Assembly: GCA_026394195.1 (NCBI GenBank)
Contig: JAPKYS010000063.1
Coordinates: forward strand, 1-64,000
DNA length: 64,000 bases
Direction: 5' to 3'
DNA from: a bacterium
Lineage (GTDB): Bacteria > Electryoneota > B3-LCP
The position numbers and the translations under genes were made by a program. Below are positions 51,354 to 60,419 of this stretch, piece after piece. Within the stretch, counting starts at the first letter, position 1. Every line of letters starts with the position of its first letter. The notes beneath the pieces are model-generated. The model saw only the letters and a program-made list of their open reading frames with translations, searched no databases and had not been told where the DNA came from.

Positions 51354-53156
51354 CTATTTAGCTTTCTTGATTTTTGGCTCCTTCAGCGGATATGTCTTGA
51401 TACTGCCGTCTTTCTCAGCTTTAATGGCTGATCCGCCCTCGGTAGGTCCGACGGAGATGGTTTTGTTTTTCAAGGTGACGTCGACCGCGTCCAGGAGTTT
51501 TTCCCGGATCACCACAATCGGCCGGGATGCGTTTTCGTCCAGCGCCTTCTTCTTTAAGGTCTGAAGTTCCTCGGTTCGTTCTTCCAGCACGTTCTGGAGC
51601 GGAACGACCGATTCCATGAGTTGCTTCAAAGCCTGGATCTCTTCTTCGTCCAACTCGGAAATACCCTTGCCGTGCAGCTTCTTGATATGTTCCAGCAGCA
51701 GATGATGAATGTTCCCATGACTCAGGCGGCCGAGTATTTCTTCTCCGAAAACGGTCCTGATTCGATCAACACTGGCGGACATGGCGTCGATGCTGATCCT
51801 GTTCGCTTCGATTTGGCGATTGTAGAAATCTTTTCTGCCCAACAGAATCGAAGTTTTCTGACCCGAGGCGTCGTTCCCAATTCGCCCTACCTCGATACGG
51901 GTTCCGACCTCGACTTTGGAACCTAGAATTTCCTGCGCTTTGATCTTGGAACCGGAAACTTCCGATTGATTGATGATCCCGTTCATGGTGACGTCACCCT
52001 GAGCACTGATCTTGGCTTTGTTGGCGTCGCCGCCGCCGAACAGAGACCGATCGGTGTTTACTTCACAACCGCTGATGTCACCGTCGATGAGTACGTCCGC
52101 TCCGGCGCTGATTTTGGATCCCTTGTTGACGTCGCCCCTCACGTAGATTTCGCCCCGAGAGTCGATCACGCTGCCTTCCTTGAGGTTGCCGCTGATCTCG
52201 ATGGAGTCCTCCAGAACCATGTTGATGACGTCGTCGGCATTCAGTTCAACCAGCGGCTTGACTCTGACCTCAATCTGGTCCGGGACGATTCGATCTCCAG
52301 CCAGCGTGTAAATGCACTTATTGGTGCGAGACATCAGCGCTATGCCATCTCGCAGGGCAGTTACGCGCGTCCCCTCCAGCGACACTTTGACGCCCTCGCC
52401 GCCGACCAACTTGAAATCGAGTCCTCTGATGGGAGGAATATGTTCGCCGCGTACGTCCCATCCGGCTTCCTTGCCATCCTTCGGAGGAACCTTCTGGCAG
52501 ATGACGTCGCCTTCCTTCACTTTGCGGCTGAGACGGTACTCGTTTAGATCCGCTGCCGACTCGGGATCAGTGTGAAAGGTGTATTCTAATTCGGCATCCT
52601 GGCCGCCCGAAGGCAGCTTTCCCTGAGCTAATACGAACTTGGCGACGGATCCCTGCGTTTCACTGACTTGATTGATCTTCTTTTCCAGAGATCGCAGGTC
52701 GCAGAGGTCAAGGGAGACTCCAGCCTTCTCCAGTTCCATTCTCATCCGCTTCAGCGTGATGACAGCATCGAATTCATCCAGATAGAAGAAGTCGACTTCT
52801 GCGGTCATGTCCTGCAGCAGTTCGCCGCGTTCGGTCATCTCGGGGTGCAATCGCACCACCGGCTTGCCCTGTTGAGCGGCTTTCCTGCCGATGGTCAACA
52901 GAGTGACGATGCCTTTGATGGTGCGGGTCTTGCTGAGGATCTCCCGAAATTCCAGCAGTTCCACCGGCGGACCGAACAGGTGTGAAATCTGGCTTTTTGC
53001 CGAACGAATCAGCTTGATCAACTCCATCTGGGCGGAGTTGTCCACCGGGAAGGTGATGCGCACTCGCCAGTGGTCGCCTACCTGAGCCACGATCTCGATA
53101 TCCCCGCTTTCGCACGAGGATAGATCTTCAATCTGTTCTTGTATCTCGGGTTCCAT
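51354..53156 (-). CDS. FapA/DUF342 domain protein
   Basis: A 600-residue cytoplasmic protein of the DUF342 family, known as flagellar assembly protein A when next to flagellar genes. The core about 180-460 includes KVKEGDVICQKVPPKDGKEG-type sequence (GDVICQKVPPKDGKEAGWDV), then a right-handed beta-helix of repeats (GEIYVRGDVNKGSKISAG, VLIDGDISGCEV, DVTMNGIINQSEV, GSKVEVGTRIEVG). The last 110 residues are helical and Lys/Glu-rich. There are no flagellar genes here, so its role is open; the family occurs widely without flagella. Confidence 0.82.
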   Translation of the reverse strand: MEPEIQEQIEDLSSCESGDIEIVAQVGDHWRVRITFPVDNSAQMELIKLIRSAKSQISHLFGPPVELLEFREILSKTRTIKGIVTLLTIGRKAAQQGKPVVRLHPEMTERGELLQDMTAEVDFFYLDEFDAVITLKRMRMELEKAGVSLDLCDLRSLEKKINQVSETQGSVAKFVLAQGKLPSGGQDAELEYTFHTDPESAADLNEYRLSRKVKEGDVICQKVPPKDGKEAGWDVRGEHIPPIRGLDFKLVGGEGVKVSLEGTRVTALRDGIALMSRTNKCIYTLAGDRIVPDQIEVRVKPLVELNADDVINMVLEDSIEISGNLKEGSVIDSRGEIYVRGDVNKGSKISAGADVLIDGDISGCEVNTDRSLFGGGDANKAKISAQGDVTMNGIINQSEVSGSKIKAQEILGSKVEVGTRIEVGRIGNDASGQKTSILLGRKDFYNRQIEANRISIDAMSASVDRIRTVFGEEILGRLSHGNIHHLLLEHIKKLHGKGISELDEEEIQALKQLMESVVPLQNVLEERTEELQTLKKKALDENASRPIVVIREKLLDAVDVTLKNKTISVGPTEGGSAIKAEKDGSIKTYPLKEPKIKKAK

Positions 53157-53186
53157 TCGCCGCTGAGGGAAAGAGTGATTTGTTCA

Positions 53187-53215
53187 AAAATAAGCACGCC
53201 CTGCTGCAAAGGCAA
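53187..53215 (-). promoter_or_regulatory. Promoter of the FapA-like gene
   Basis: Minus strand TTGCCT (53210-53215), 17 bases, TATTTT (53187-53192), 31 bases upstream of the ATG. Confidence 0.5.
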
Positions 53216-53247
53216 GCGAATCGGGGGGAATTTGGAGGGGAGAAGGA

Positions 53248-53274
53248 AATAGCCGGTCATTGTGACCGGCTATT
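53248..53274 (-). terminator. Perfect 12-bp hairpin terminator
   Basis: AATAGCCGGTCA (53248-53259) pairs with TGACCGGCTATT (53263-53274) around a three-base loop. It follows the beta-helix gene; the T-run is weak. Confidence 0.65.
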
Positions 53275-53297
53275 CCTATCTGATGGTCAATTTTATT

Positions 53298-54884
53298 TTA
53301 TTTCAGCAGCATCAAGCGGGTCGATATCTGTTGATTTCCTGCATTTAGTACAGCCACGTAGAGACCAGAAGACAACGCAGTGCCATCAAACCTGGCTTGG
53401 TGTTCACCAGCCATAAGGTAGCAATCGTAAAGAGTCGCAACCAAGCGTCCGGCGATGTCGTAGATTTTCAGATTGGTATTACCGGCGGTGGGTAAATCGA
53501 ACCGAAGCACGGTTCTAGGATTGAACGGATTCGGAGTCGGCACGAGGGATAACTCTGAAGGCAAATATGCATTCCCCTGGGGTAAATTAACCGTTTCTGA
53601 TCCATCCCATCCTGAGAAAATGACAAAACTTGATTGGTCGTACGACCCTTTATCGAGGTTTTCCAACTTTTCAAAGATGAAGCTATCAGTTACATACACT
53701 GAGTCGGGTGAATCGCCTAAATTCAGCCGGAATTCGTATATCCCAGGCATTGCCCAAGCTGAGACGTAAAACTCCAGTTCGCGGAAAATGGTTTCACCTG
53801 CATTGAGGTGTATCTGTGGACGAACGTAAAGAGGTCCCATGACAAAACCATTAGGCAGGACCAATTCAGCCCAGGCATCGAAAACAACCCAACCACTCAT
53901 ATCGCAGCTTGCTTCTGCAGTATAGTTGAAGGGTCCTCCTTCACGAGGGATAACAATTGGAGGGGCAATGGGAGCAACGTTTAAGGTCAATATTCCGCCA
54001 GGGGGGCTTTGATCGAAGTAGAAACAACCTATATCAGCGCGTGTTCCGTCGGGGTCGTAAGGTGAACCTGGATTTCCAGTGTCAATGCATGGGGAATTCA
54101 ATTGTAGTTTGTACTGTTCTGCGCCAATTCCTCCAACAAACATCGGATTGGCGGAGATGTTATTAGACCCTGGCTGACAGTTCGTCCAGTTGGATGAATT
54201 ATTCCAGGCGTCATTGTAATTCAGATATTCACTCCCGACGAACTGTGTCGCGAATTCAACGCCATCACCGCAATTGATAATGATGTTGTTCTCAATGATG
54301 AGATTCGGTGTAGTCCCTCTGACAAGGACACCGTTGGGGCAGTTCAGAATTGTATTGTTTCTGAAGATGTGCCCTGATTGGTTGGGGTACCAAATTTCCA
54401 GACCTGCATAAGGGCAATTCGCAAAAATACTTCTTTCTATGATTATATTATTCCCATTTACCATGACCCCATCTGCGTAGCTCCAGGTTACATTATGAAC
54501 GTAAATATCATGGATATAAACGCCTTTATTCCCTTCTGTGTTTATACCCTTGTGTCCAGCCGTTAGTTCAAATCCCCCGATTTCCCAATTATCCACATAG
54601 CGAATGTCGATTTTACCTTCAATTTCGGTGGAAAAGTTACCGAGGATCGTGGTTCGGTTGGGTCCCATGTAGCCATTGCCAAGTAGTGTAATGTGGTCTG
54701 GGGAGTTATAGACTGTGGGTGGGGGATCGTAGATGCCAGGTCCTACCAGGATGGAGTCTCCGCTTACCGCGGCAGTTATAGCGGCTCCGATGGTAGGGTA
54801 ATTCTGTGGAACATAAATGGTACGGGCGCTCAACAAGGACGTCAGGAGCGTCACTGCAGTGATTAGACCGAGAATTCTCCTCAT
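53298..54884 (-). CDS. Parallel beta-helix protein with T9SS sorting domain
   Basis: A 528-residue exported protein. The ATG at 54884 has GGAGG six bases upstream. Signal peptide about 1-20. Residues about 25-290 look like a right-handed beta-helix of the NosD/pectate-lyase type (TIYVPQNYPTIGAAI start, then repeated strands such as NIIIERSIFANC and LIIENNIIINCGDGVEF). Residues about 300-405 are the IPREGGPFNYTAEA domain shared with five proteins here, and the last 80 are a T9SS sorting domain (PNPFNPRTVLRFDLP). It is the last of a three-gene run with the glycosyltransferase and the CARDB-repeat protein. No catalytic residues are evident. Confidence 0.82.
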   Translation of the reverse strand: MRRILGLITAVTLLTSLLSARTIYVPQNYPTIGAAITAAVSGDSILVGPGIYDPPPTVYNSPDHITLLGNGYMGPNRTTILGNFSTEIEGKIDIRYVDNWEIGGFELTAGHKGINTEGNKGVYIHDIYVHNVTWSYADGVMVNGNNIIIERSIFANCPYAGLEIWYPNQSGHIFRNNTILNCPNGVLVRGTTPNLIIENNIIINCGDGVEFATQFVGSEYLNYNDAWNNSSNWTNCQPGSNNISANPMFVGGIGAEQYKLQLNSPCIDTGNPGSPYDPDGTRADIGCFYFDQSPPGGILTLNVAPIAPPIVIPREGGPFNYTAEASCDMSGWVVFDAWAELVLPNGFVMGPLYVRPQIHLNAGETIFRELEFYVSAWAMPGIYEFRLNLGDSPDSVYVTDSFIFEKLENLDKGSYDQSSFVIFSGWDGSETVNLPQGNAYLPSELSLVPTPNPFNPRTVLRFDLPTAGNTNLKIYDIAGRLVATLYDCYLMAGEHQARFDGTALSSGLYVAVLNAGNQQISTRLMLLK

Positions 54885-54924
54885 GATGACCTCCAAGGTT
54901 TGGTGAATAACTACCTAATGCTTG

Positions 54925-55569
54925 TTACTTTTTGAAGTGATTTATGTAGGTTTGGGGATGCTTAAGGTGAAAGTAAATATGGTCCCAATTGAAAGGACTT
55001 GCCTTTTTCGGGTATTTGTTATGTTGAACCTTTACTCTTCCATCGTAAACAATTTTATACCCCTGCTTGCGTAATCTGATGCAAGCATCCTGTCCTTCAG
55101 AACTTTTGGATTGCCAGAACCACTCATCAAATTCAAAGATGTCTCGACGCATGAATAAACAGTTTTCGCTTACGGCATGAACTTCTTCAACTATTTCTCG
55201 CTGCCCTTGATCGTTTTCCCCATACAGCAGAGGCAGACCATTTTCACCCGTTCCAGCTGAAAAGATTTTGCCATCATACATAACCACCTTTGCGCCAACT
55301 ATTCCGATTTTAGGATCGCTGTTGGCGGTTTCCAGTAAAAGATCAATCCAATCATCCTGTAAAACTTCGCAATCAGCATCGATAGAACAAATCCACTCAG
55401 AAACCCCTTTACGCAAACCGGCATTACGGTTTTTTGCGATGGATCTCTTTCCAACGATCACGGTCAGGTTATAGTCAATATGAGTATGTTTAAAAATTGA
55501 GTCCATGCACCGCTGCAAGTACTCATCCGGCTGGTAACAAGGAATATAAATATCTATCGGTTCGGTCAT
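54925..55569 (-). CDS. Family 2 glycosyltransferase
   Basis: A 214-residue enzyme. The ATG at 55569 overlaps the stop of the preceding gene by four bases (ATGA), which fixes the start. It is GT-A-like: DIYIPCYQPDEYLQRC at the start, nucleotide-sugar-binding DADCEV (DxD-type) near 75, and SSEGQDACIRLRKQGYK near the end, with the usual E(D/G)xDxxxRxxxxG sense. The acceptor is unknown. Cotranscription with T9SS proteins could mean a role in making surface glycan or decorating cargo. Confidence 0.85.
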   Translation of the reverse strand: MTEPIDIYIPCYQPDEYLQRCMDSIFKHTHIDYNLTVIVGKRSIAKNRNAGLRKGVSEWICSIDADCEVLQDDWIDLLLETANSDPKIGIVGAKVVMYDGKIFSAGTGENGLPLLYGENDQGQREIVEEVHAVSENCLFMRRDIFEFDEWFWQSKSSEGQDACIRLRKQGYKIVYDGRVKVQHNKYPKKASPFNWDHIYFHLKHPQTYINHFKK

Positions 55570-57944
55570 TTGAGTAAAGCTATTTTTATGGATTGTTCCC
55601 ATTTGCCTGCTTTTATACGCGCGATATAGACGCCACTTGCTTGATTCTGGAAATCAAGACTTAGCTGGTGCACTCCGGCAGGATAACTCCCGAACTGTCT
55701 TGAGATGGCTTTGCTGCCATCCAGACGAAACAGCTCGAGCGTTACAGAAGCTGAAGCAGGAAGATGTATCGTAAAAGTCGTTTGCGAGTTGAACGGATTT
55801 GGATAACTGTTTTCAACGTAGAATTCAGTCACGATCTGTTTCGGGAGACCACCAACTCCTTCTGGATATTCAGTCCAAAAGGCTAAGGTGTCATTTTCAG
55901 GTATGTTATCGGCTTGCCAGGCGGTAATAAATCGGAATCGATATGTATTAGGCGATGGCAATGCGATGGTAAGAAATCTTACTGTGTCCGTTACAGCGGG
56001 TTCTAACGGTTGGACGTTGCTTATCATGGTGAAGACTTCATATCCGGCGGTATCAACTATACAATAAGCATGACAGTATTCCGAGGGTTCAGTGCCTAAG
56101 TTGGTCACCACTACGGTGGGTTGAAAAGACGCCGTATTAATGATACTTCCGGGTTCCAGAACCTGAGTCGGCGAGATATCATGGAGCAGACCGACAAGAG
56201 TATTGCTCATGATACTGTCATTTTCCGGTACCTGGTCGGTTGATAATAGGGTCCGGAAAGTGAATGTATATGCGCCTGGGTAAGCGGGGACAACAGTGGG
56301 AAACATGATCTCATACTGCTCCCCGATGTTGATTTGCGGACAGATGACCTGGTGGCGATAGAATTCTCCAATTGAATCGCTGATTGCGCAGATCGAATAG
56401 AATGCCGGTTCATCGAAATCTCCTAAATTCGCCACAAGTGCTCGTGGAGTGATGGGCGCAAGCGGGCTGAAGAAGGGAGGAGAGATTATTTCAATCGGAG
56501 CAATGTCATGAACGACACCGAAGGTGCAGTTCATGACAACCAGATCATTTGAGGGATTGCAATCTTCCGGCAACAACCCATCAAAGGTGAATCGGTATTC
56601 AGCAGATTCCGGTGGAGTAAAAGTGGGGAAGAAGAGAGTATCGATTTCCAGGACGGCCAATTGAGTGGCCTGAGTATTTAACTCAAGAGTGCTTTGATCG
56701 GGGTTGAGGATCGATAAGCTGACGGGAGCAACTGGTTCAGGGACATTTCCCTGATTCTGGACGATGATGGTTGGTGTTATCGGGGCTAACGGCATCGTGC
56801 TTTCCGGCGAAAGCACCGAAAGGATGGCTAAATCGTGTATTGGATTGACAACATTGGCGGTGTGAACATGCAGCCGAAGAGTGTCATTACTGCGATATTC
56901 ATCTATGGGAAGCTGACTGTAGAAAAGAAAGGTATAATCCGTGTTAGCTTGAAGTGTAACCTGATCAAAGACCACGGAGACCACTTCCTCAGGTATGATA
57001 CTATCCGGATAAACGACATGGTCATAATATATGTCACCACCACCAGAATCCTCCCTTATTCGACATTCAAACGGAACATCACCCTCAGTAAATGTGCCAT
57101 AATTGATGAATCGCGCCTCGGGGCTAAGAGTCAGTTCTTGGATGGTTCCTGATCCGGGTGGAGATACAGGTAAATACGCAGCAATATCATGAAATCCCCA
57201 TCCGGGAGGGATTAATTTCTGAATACAATGATGACCCCAACGCCAATAAGATATCCACCATACAAGCCCGTTTGTAGCTATCCCTTCAGGGCAGGCATAG
57301 GGGGGTACATAAATATTTTCAACCTGTTGCCAAGGATTAAAATCGATGATATAAGTATGATCTGGATAATTGTAGTCATAGGTATTAATCCAGAGTCTCC
57401 CATCCCAATATTGAATTCCCAACGCCCAGATGTATGGCCAAGGGTGCCAAGCGATGACCTGACAGGTAACCGGATCGAATTCCATGATATATTTAACCCA
57501 TTGAGGCGTCTGCGCGGCCACCCAAAGATGACCACCGACACTGTCATAGGATATTCCATAAAAATAATATCCGTTAAAATTCCAACTAGTGTCGACGGCA
57601 AATGTGTCAGGTAAGATCTTGACCAGTTTACTTTGAGCTTGACCGACCAATCCGTGGCTGGTCATCCAAAAATTGTGCCCATCATTAGTAATTCCCCATG
57701 GCTGCGTAACTGGTGAAGGATAGATATCGACAATCTGACAATTATAGGGATTCAAGGTGTAGACAGTATGAATGTCCATCGCAGAATCCCAGTCTACGTG
57801 CCAAAGCAATTTCCCATCGTAGAATAAGCCCAATGCGTAGTTTGCTGGAGATGGATACTCTTGCAGTAAGATCCAAGATTCTTGTGCGATCGAAGTCCCG
57901 GAGCTCATTATGATCAAGAACAGGAGTGGTATAATCCTTTTCAT
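55566..57944 (-). CDS. Beta-propeller and CARDB-repeat protein with T9SS sorting domain
   Basis: A 792-residue exported protein with signal peptide 1-20. Residues about 25-270 look like a beta-propeller with aromatic-rich blades, such as PYNCQIVDIYPSP and GLVWWISYWRWG. Four Ig-like (CARDB) repeats follow, each starting with the same pattern (HDLAILSVLSP, HDIAPIEIISP, HDISPTQVLEP and a first copy near 265). The last 80 residues are a T9SS sorting domain (YPNPFNSQTTFTIHLP). It has a promoter at 57978-58006 and leads a three-gene operon. Confidence 0.82.
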   Translation of the reverse strand: MKRIIPLLFLIIMSSGTSIAQESWILLQEYPSPANYALGLFYDGKLLWHVDWDSAMDIHTVYTLNPYNCQIVDIYPSPVTQPWGITNDGHNFWMTSHGLVGQAQSKLVKILPDTFAVDTSWNFNGYYFYGISYDSVGGHLWVAAQTPQWVKYIMEFDPVTCQVIAWHPWPYIWALGIQYWDGRLWINTYDYNYPDHTYIIDFNPWQQVENIYVPPYACPEGIATNGLVWWISYWRWGHHCIQKLIPPGWGFHDIAAYLPVSPPGSGTIQELTLSPEARFINYGTFTEGDVPFECRIREDSGGGDIYYDHVVYPDSIIPEEVVSVVFDQVTLQANTDYTFLFYSQLPIDEYRSNDTLRLHVHTANVVNPIHDLAILSVLSPESTMPLAPITPTIIVQNQGNVPEPVAPVSLSILNPDQSTLELNTQATQLAVLEIDTLFFPTFTPPESAEYRFTFDGLLPEDCNPSNDLVVMNCTFGVVHDIAPIEIISPPFFSPLAPITPRALVANLGDFDEPAFYSICAISDSIGEFYRHQVICPQINIGEQYEIMFPTVVPAYPGAYTFTFRTLLSTDQVPENDSIMSNTLVGLLHDISPTQVLEPGSIINTASFQPTVVVTNLGTEPSEYCHAYCIVDTAGYEVFTMISNVQPLEPAVTDTVRFLTIALPSPNTYRFRFITAWQADNIPENDTLAFWTEYPEGVGGLPKQIVTEFYVENSYPNPFNSQTTFTIHLPASASVTLELFRLDGSKAISRQFGSYPAGVHQLSLDFQNQASGVYIARIKAGKWEQSIKIALLK

Positions 57945-57977
57945 GATTCTTCTCCTTGCAAATTATTAATCTGTATC

Positions 57978-58006
57978 AAGGTAATGAAATTTTTGTCGTT
58001 TGTCAA
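57978..58006 (-). promoter_or_regulatory. Promoter of the CARDB-protein operon
   Basis: Minus strand TTGACA (58001-58006), 17 bases, TACCTT (57978-57983), 33 bases upstream of the ATG at 57944. Confidence 0.65.
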
Positions 58007-58107
58007 GAGATTTTTTCATCTCCAGCAGCTTTTTTTCACTGACCAGCGTGCACCCAACCGGTATCCCTCATTCCCTCCCTGTTTCGGTGTTTTTTATTAA
58101 CGCTTCC

Positions 58108-58136
58108 TTGACATTGGTGAGAATAATTCGTATATT
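58108..58136 (+). promoter_or_regulatory. Promoter of the beta-propeller gene
   Basis: TTGACA (58108-58113), 17 bases, TATATT (58131-58136): near-consensus, 60 bases upstream of the ATG. Confidence 0.75.
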
Positions 58137-58196
58137 CAATCTGATCTCACCGAAAACCATCAAGTACAAACTACCCTATAGCTCAGGAGGTTCGTT

Positions 58197-60188
58197 ATGC
58201 ACTCCCGCACCTTAATCGCTTTCGTAATCACTGCACTGTTGGTCCTCAGCGCTTTCGCCGAACCCGGCGTCGAAACCGCCAGGATCAACGTACAGGGTAA
58301 AACCTTCACGCGCTGCATTACTCCCAGCAATCCGGGGCTGTTGCAGGAAATCCCCCCCCTGCCGGGCTCAGCGATCGATCAGGAAGTACTCTGGACCGTC
58401 GAACACCCCACCGCCATCGCCAACAACGTCGATATCAGCGGCAATGGCGTGACCATGTTGACCGGTTGGTATCTGAATGACAAGAAAACCAGCAAATACG
58501 CTGTGCAGGGAACAGGAACTCCCATCTGGGATTACGCGCAGTCCCCCAATTTTTACATTCCGGTCAGCTCATCGGATGACGCCGGCGTGTTGGCTTCCAC
58601 CGGTGACGTCACACCCTTGAACGTCTGGTTGAGCGGCGCAGGACCCACGCCGTCCTGGCAGTTCACCTACCCACCCGGTTACCTGGGCGTAGACGTGAAC
58701 GTCTCGGACAACGGCACTTACATCGCGGCGGTCGCCCGATTGGATGGTGGGACCACCGGCAAGCTGTTCCTCTTCAATTCAACTTCAGCCACGCCCGTCT
58801 GGGAAATCGATTATGATGCCGCCAACCAGGTCAACGGCGTCGAAATTTCAGAAGACAACAACTGGATCCTGGTTACCACTTACAGCAATTTCTACGTCTT
58901 CAATCTGCCTGGACATTCGCTGTTCTACACTGGCAGCAACTACAGCCAGACCATGGGCGGCATGGATGCAGACGCCGAATATGTCGCCACTGGCGATTTC
59001 TACGGAGTTCTGCATGTGTACCAGCGCAACGCATCGGGTTATACCCCGGTTTGGACCTACACCATGGGCGGGTGGGTGACCGCTGTGGATATTTCCAGCA
59101 ACGGCCAAAAAGTAATGGCGGGTAATTTCACCTACTCGCCGGTCAATGGCGGCAAGGTGCAAGCCTTCAACATCGGCAGCAGCACACCGCTCTGGACCTA
59201 TTCGCAGTACGGCGACTACGTCTCCTCGGTCGCTCTGTGCGATGATGGATCCAAAGGCGTCGCCGGTTCCTGGGGTATGCTGGACGCAACGTTCGGTGAC
59301 GTTTTCACAGCTTTCAACATCAGTGACGGCAGCGTCATCCTGAACCTGCGCGACGACCTGGATGAGCCGGGCACGATCTTCGACGTGGCGATTTCCGACG
59401 ACGGTCACTATGCCGTCTGCGGGGGCAAATCCGTCCACGCTCGTACCTTCGGCAACGGCGGCGAGATCTACTCCATCGAACTCGCTCCTCCGAGCCCTTC
59501 GAATGTCACCGTAACCATGACGCCGATCGGGTATCCGTTCATTATTCCTCCCGGAGGTGGAGCTTTCAATTTCACCGCAGCGGTAACCAATCATGAAACC
59601 GCTCCCGTCACGTGCGATGCCTGGATCATGGTGCAGGCTCCCGATACCAGCTGGTATGGTCCGCTTTTCCAGATTCCGGACTTAACGCTCCCCGGCGGTC
59701 AATCCATCAGCCGCACCCGCCAGCAATACATACCCGGAAGAGCCCCTGCCGGACTCTACCACTACGAAGGTCGAGTGGGTATCTACCCGAACCAGATCTG
59801 GAACAGCAGTAATTTCACCTTCACCAAACAGATTGGTGCAGGCGAGGGGAACATCGAAGTGGGCATCGAGGACTGGCTCTGCAGCGAAGTTCTCGACAAC
59901 TCCTTGCAGATCAGTTCGGCTCCGCAGGAATTCCGCCTGTCGACCAACTACCCCAATCCCTTCAACCCCTCCACCACCATCCGCTACGACCTGCCGACGG
60001 CGAATTTTGTGAACCTAACGGTTTACGACCTTTCCGGACGCACGGTAGCAACATTGGTGAGCGGCATGAGAGTTGCCGGATCGTATGAAGTTGTATTCGA
60101 CGGATCGGCTTTGGCATCCGGCGTGTACATCTACCGTCTGAACGCCGGAAACTTCAATGCTTCAGGCAAGATGGCGCTGCTGAAGTAG
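58197..60188 (+). CDS. Beta-propeller protein with T9SS sorting domain
   Basis: A 663-residue exported protein with CAGGAGG seven bases before the ATG and a signal peptide (1-21). Residues about 60-430 contain seven or so propeller-like repeats of the form VxISxDGxxxAxG (for example VDISGNGVTMLTGW, VNVSDNGTYIAAVARLDGG, VAISDDGHYAVCGG), resembling PQQ/WD40-type propellers. Residues about 440-545 are the IPPGGGAFNFTAAV domain shared with five proteins here, and the last 80 residues are a T9SS sorting domain (YPNPFNPSTTIRYDLP). The stop codon opens the repeat at 60186-60217. The function is probably binding; no active site is seen. Confidence 0.85.
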   Translation: MHSRTLIAFVITALLVLSAFAEPGVETARINVQGKTFTRCITPSNPGLLQEIPPLPGSAIDQEVLWTVEHPTAIANNVDISGNGVTMLTGWYLNDKKTSKYAVQGTGTPIWDYAQSPNFYIPVSSSDDAGVLASTGDVTPLNVWLSGAGPTPSWQFTYPPGYLGVDVNVSDNGTYIAAVARLDGGTTGKLFLFNSTSATPVWEIDYDAANQVNGVEISEDNNWILVTTYSNFYVFNLPGHSLFYTGSNYSQTMGGMDADAEYVATGDFYGVLHVYQRNASGYTPVWTYTMGGWVTAVDISSNGQKVMAGNFTYSPVNGGKVQAFNIGSSTPLWTYSQYGDYVSSVALCDDGSKGVAGSWGMLDATFGDVFTAFNISDGSVILNLRDDLDEPGTIFDVAISDDGHYAVCGGKSVHARTFGNGGEIYSIELAPPSPSNVTVTMTPIGYPFIIPPGGGAFNFTAAVTNHETAPVTCDAWIMVQAPDTSWYGPLFQIPDLTLPGGQSISRTRQQYIPGRAPAGLYHYEGRVGIYPNQIWNSSNFTFTKQIGAGEGNIEVGIEDWLCSEVLDNSLQISSAPQEFRLSTNYPNPFNPSTTIRYDLPTANFVNLTVYDLSGRTVATLVSGMRVAGSYEVVFDGSALASGVYIYRLNAGNFNASGKMALLK

Positions 60189-60217
60189 TCACGAGGCACG
60201 AGATTCGAGTCACGAGG
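60186..60217 (+). repeat. Stop-codon-linked repeat, copy 3
   Basis: Reads TAGTCACGAG, GCACGAGATTC, GAGTCACGAGG, where the first three bases are the stop codon of the beta-propeller gene. It matches the copies after the genes ending at 32910 and 36083. Confidence 0.7.
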
Positions 60218-60220
60218 CAT

Positions 60221-60244
60221 AGGGGCACGGCATGCCGTGCCCCT
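60221..60244. repeat. Perfect 24-base palindrome
   Basis: AGGGGCACGGCA and its exact complement. It is the same family as the hairpin at 158-185. Between here and 60367 only short hairpins (for example CATGGA/TCCATG at 60308-60323) are seen. Confidence 0.65.
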
Positions 60245-60363
60245 GCAAAAAACGCGGATGTCACTCCGGCACAAGCCAGAGTCCAGACTCCTTGATCTGG
60301 GGTGGCATGGACAGTTCCATGCTCTACCCTTTATGCCCACTGTTCAAGCGCCTGTCTGTATAG

Positions 60364-60384
60364 CAAAAAGCCCCTTAGGGGCTT
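60364..60384 (-). terminator. Terminator of the coaD-ftsEX-rfbB operon
   Basis: Minus strand AAGCCCCTAAGGGGCTT followed by TTTGC, 35 bases after the stop at 60420. Confidence 0.75.
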
Positions 60385-60419
60385 CTTTATTAAGGCACAA
60401 AAATTTACATCCCCCCCTT

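Noticed and set aside
51354..53156. Evidence for flagella from the FapA-like protein
   Set aside because: DUF342 proteins occur in many non-flagellated bacteria and no flagellar gene is in the window. The FlgD-like ends of secreted proteins are sorting domains, not flagellar parts.
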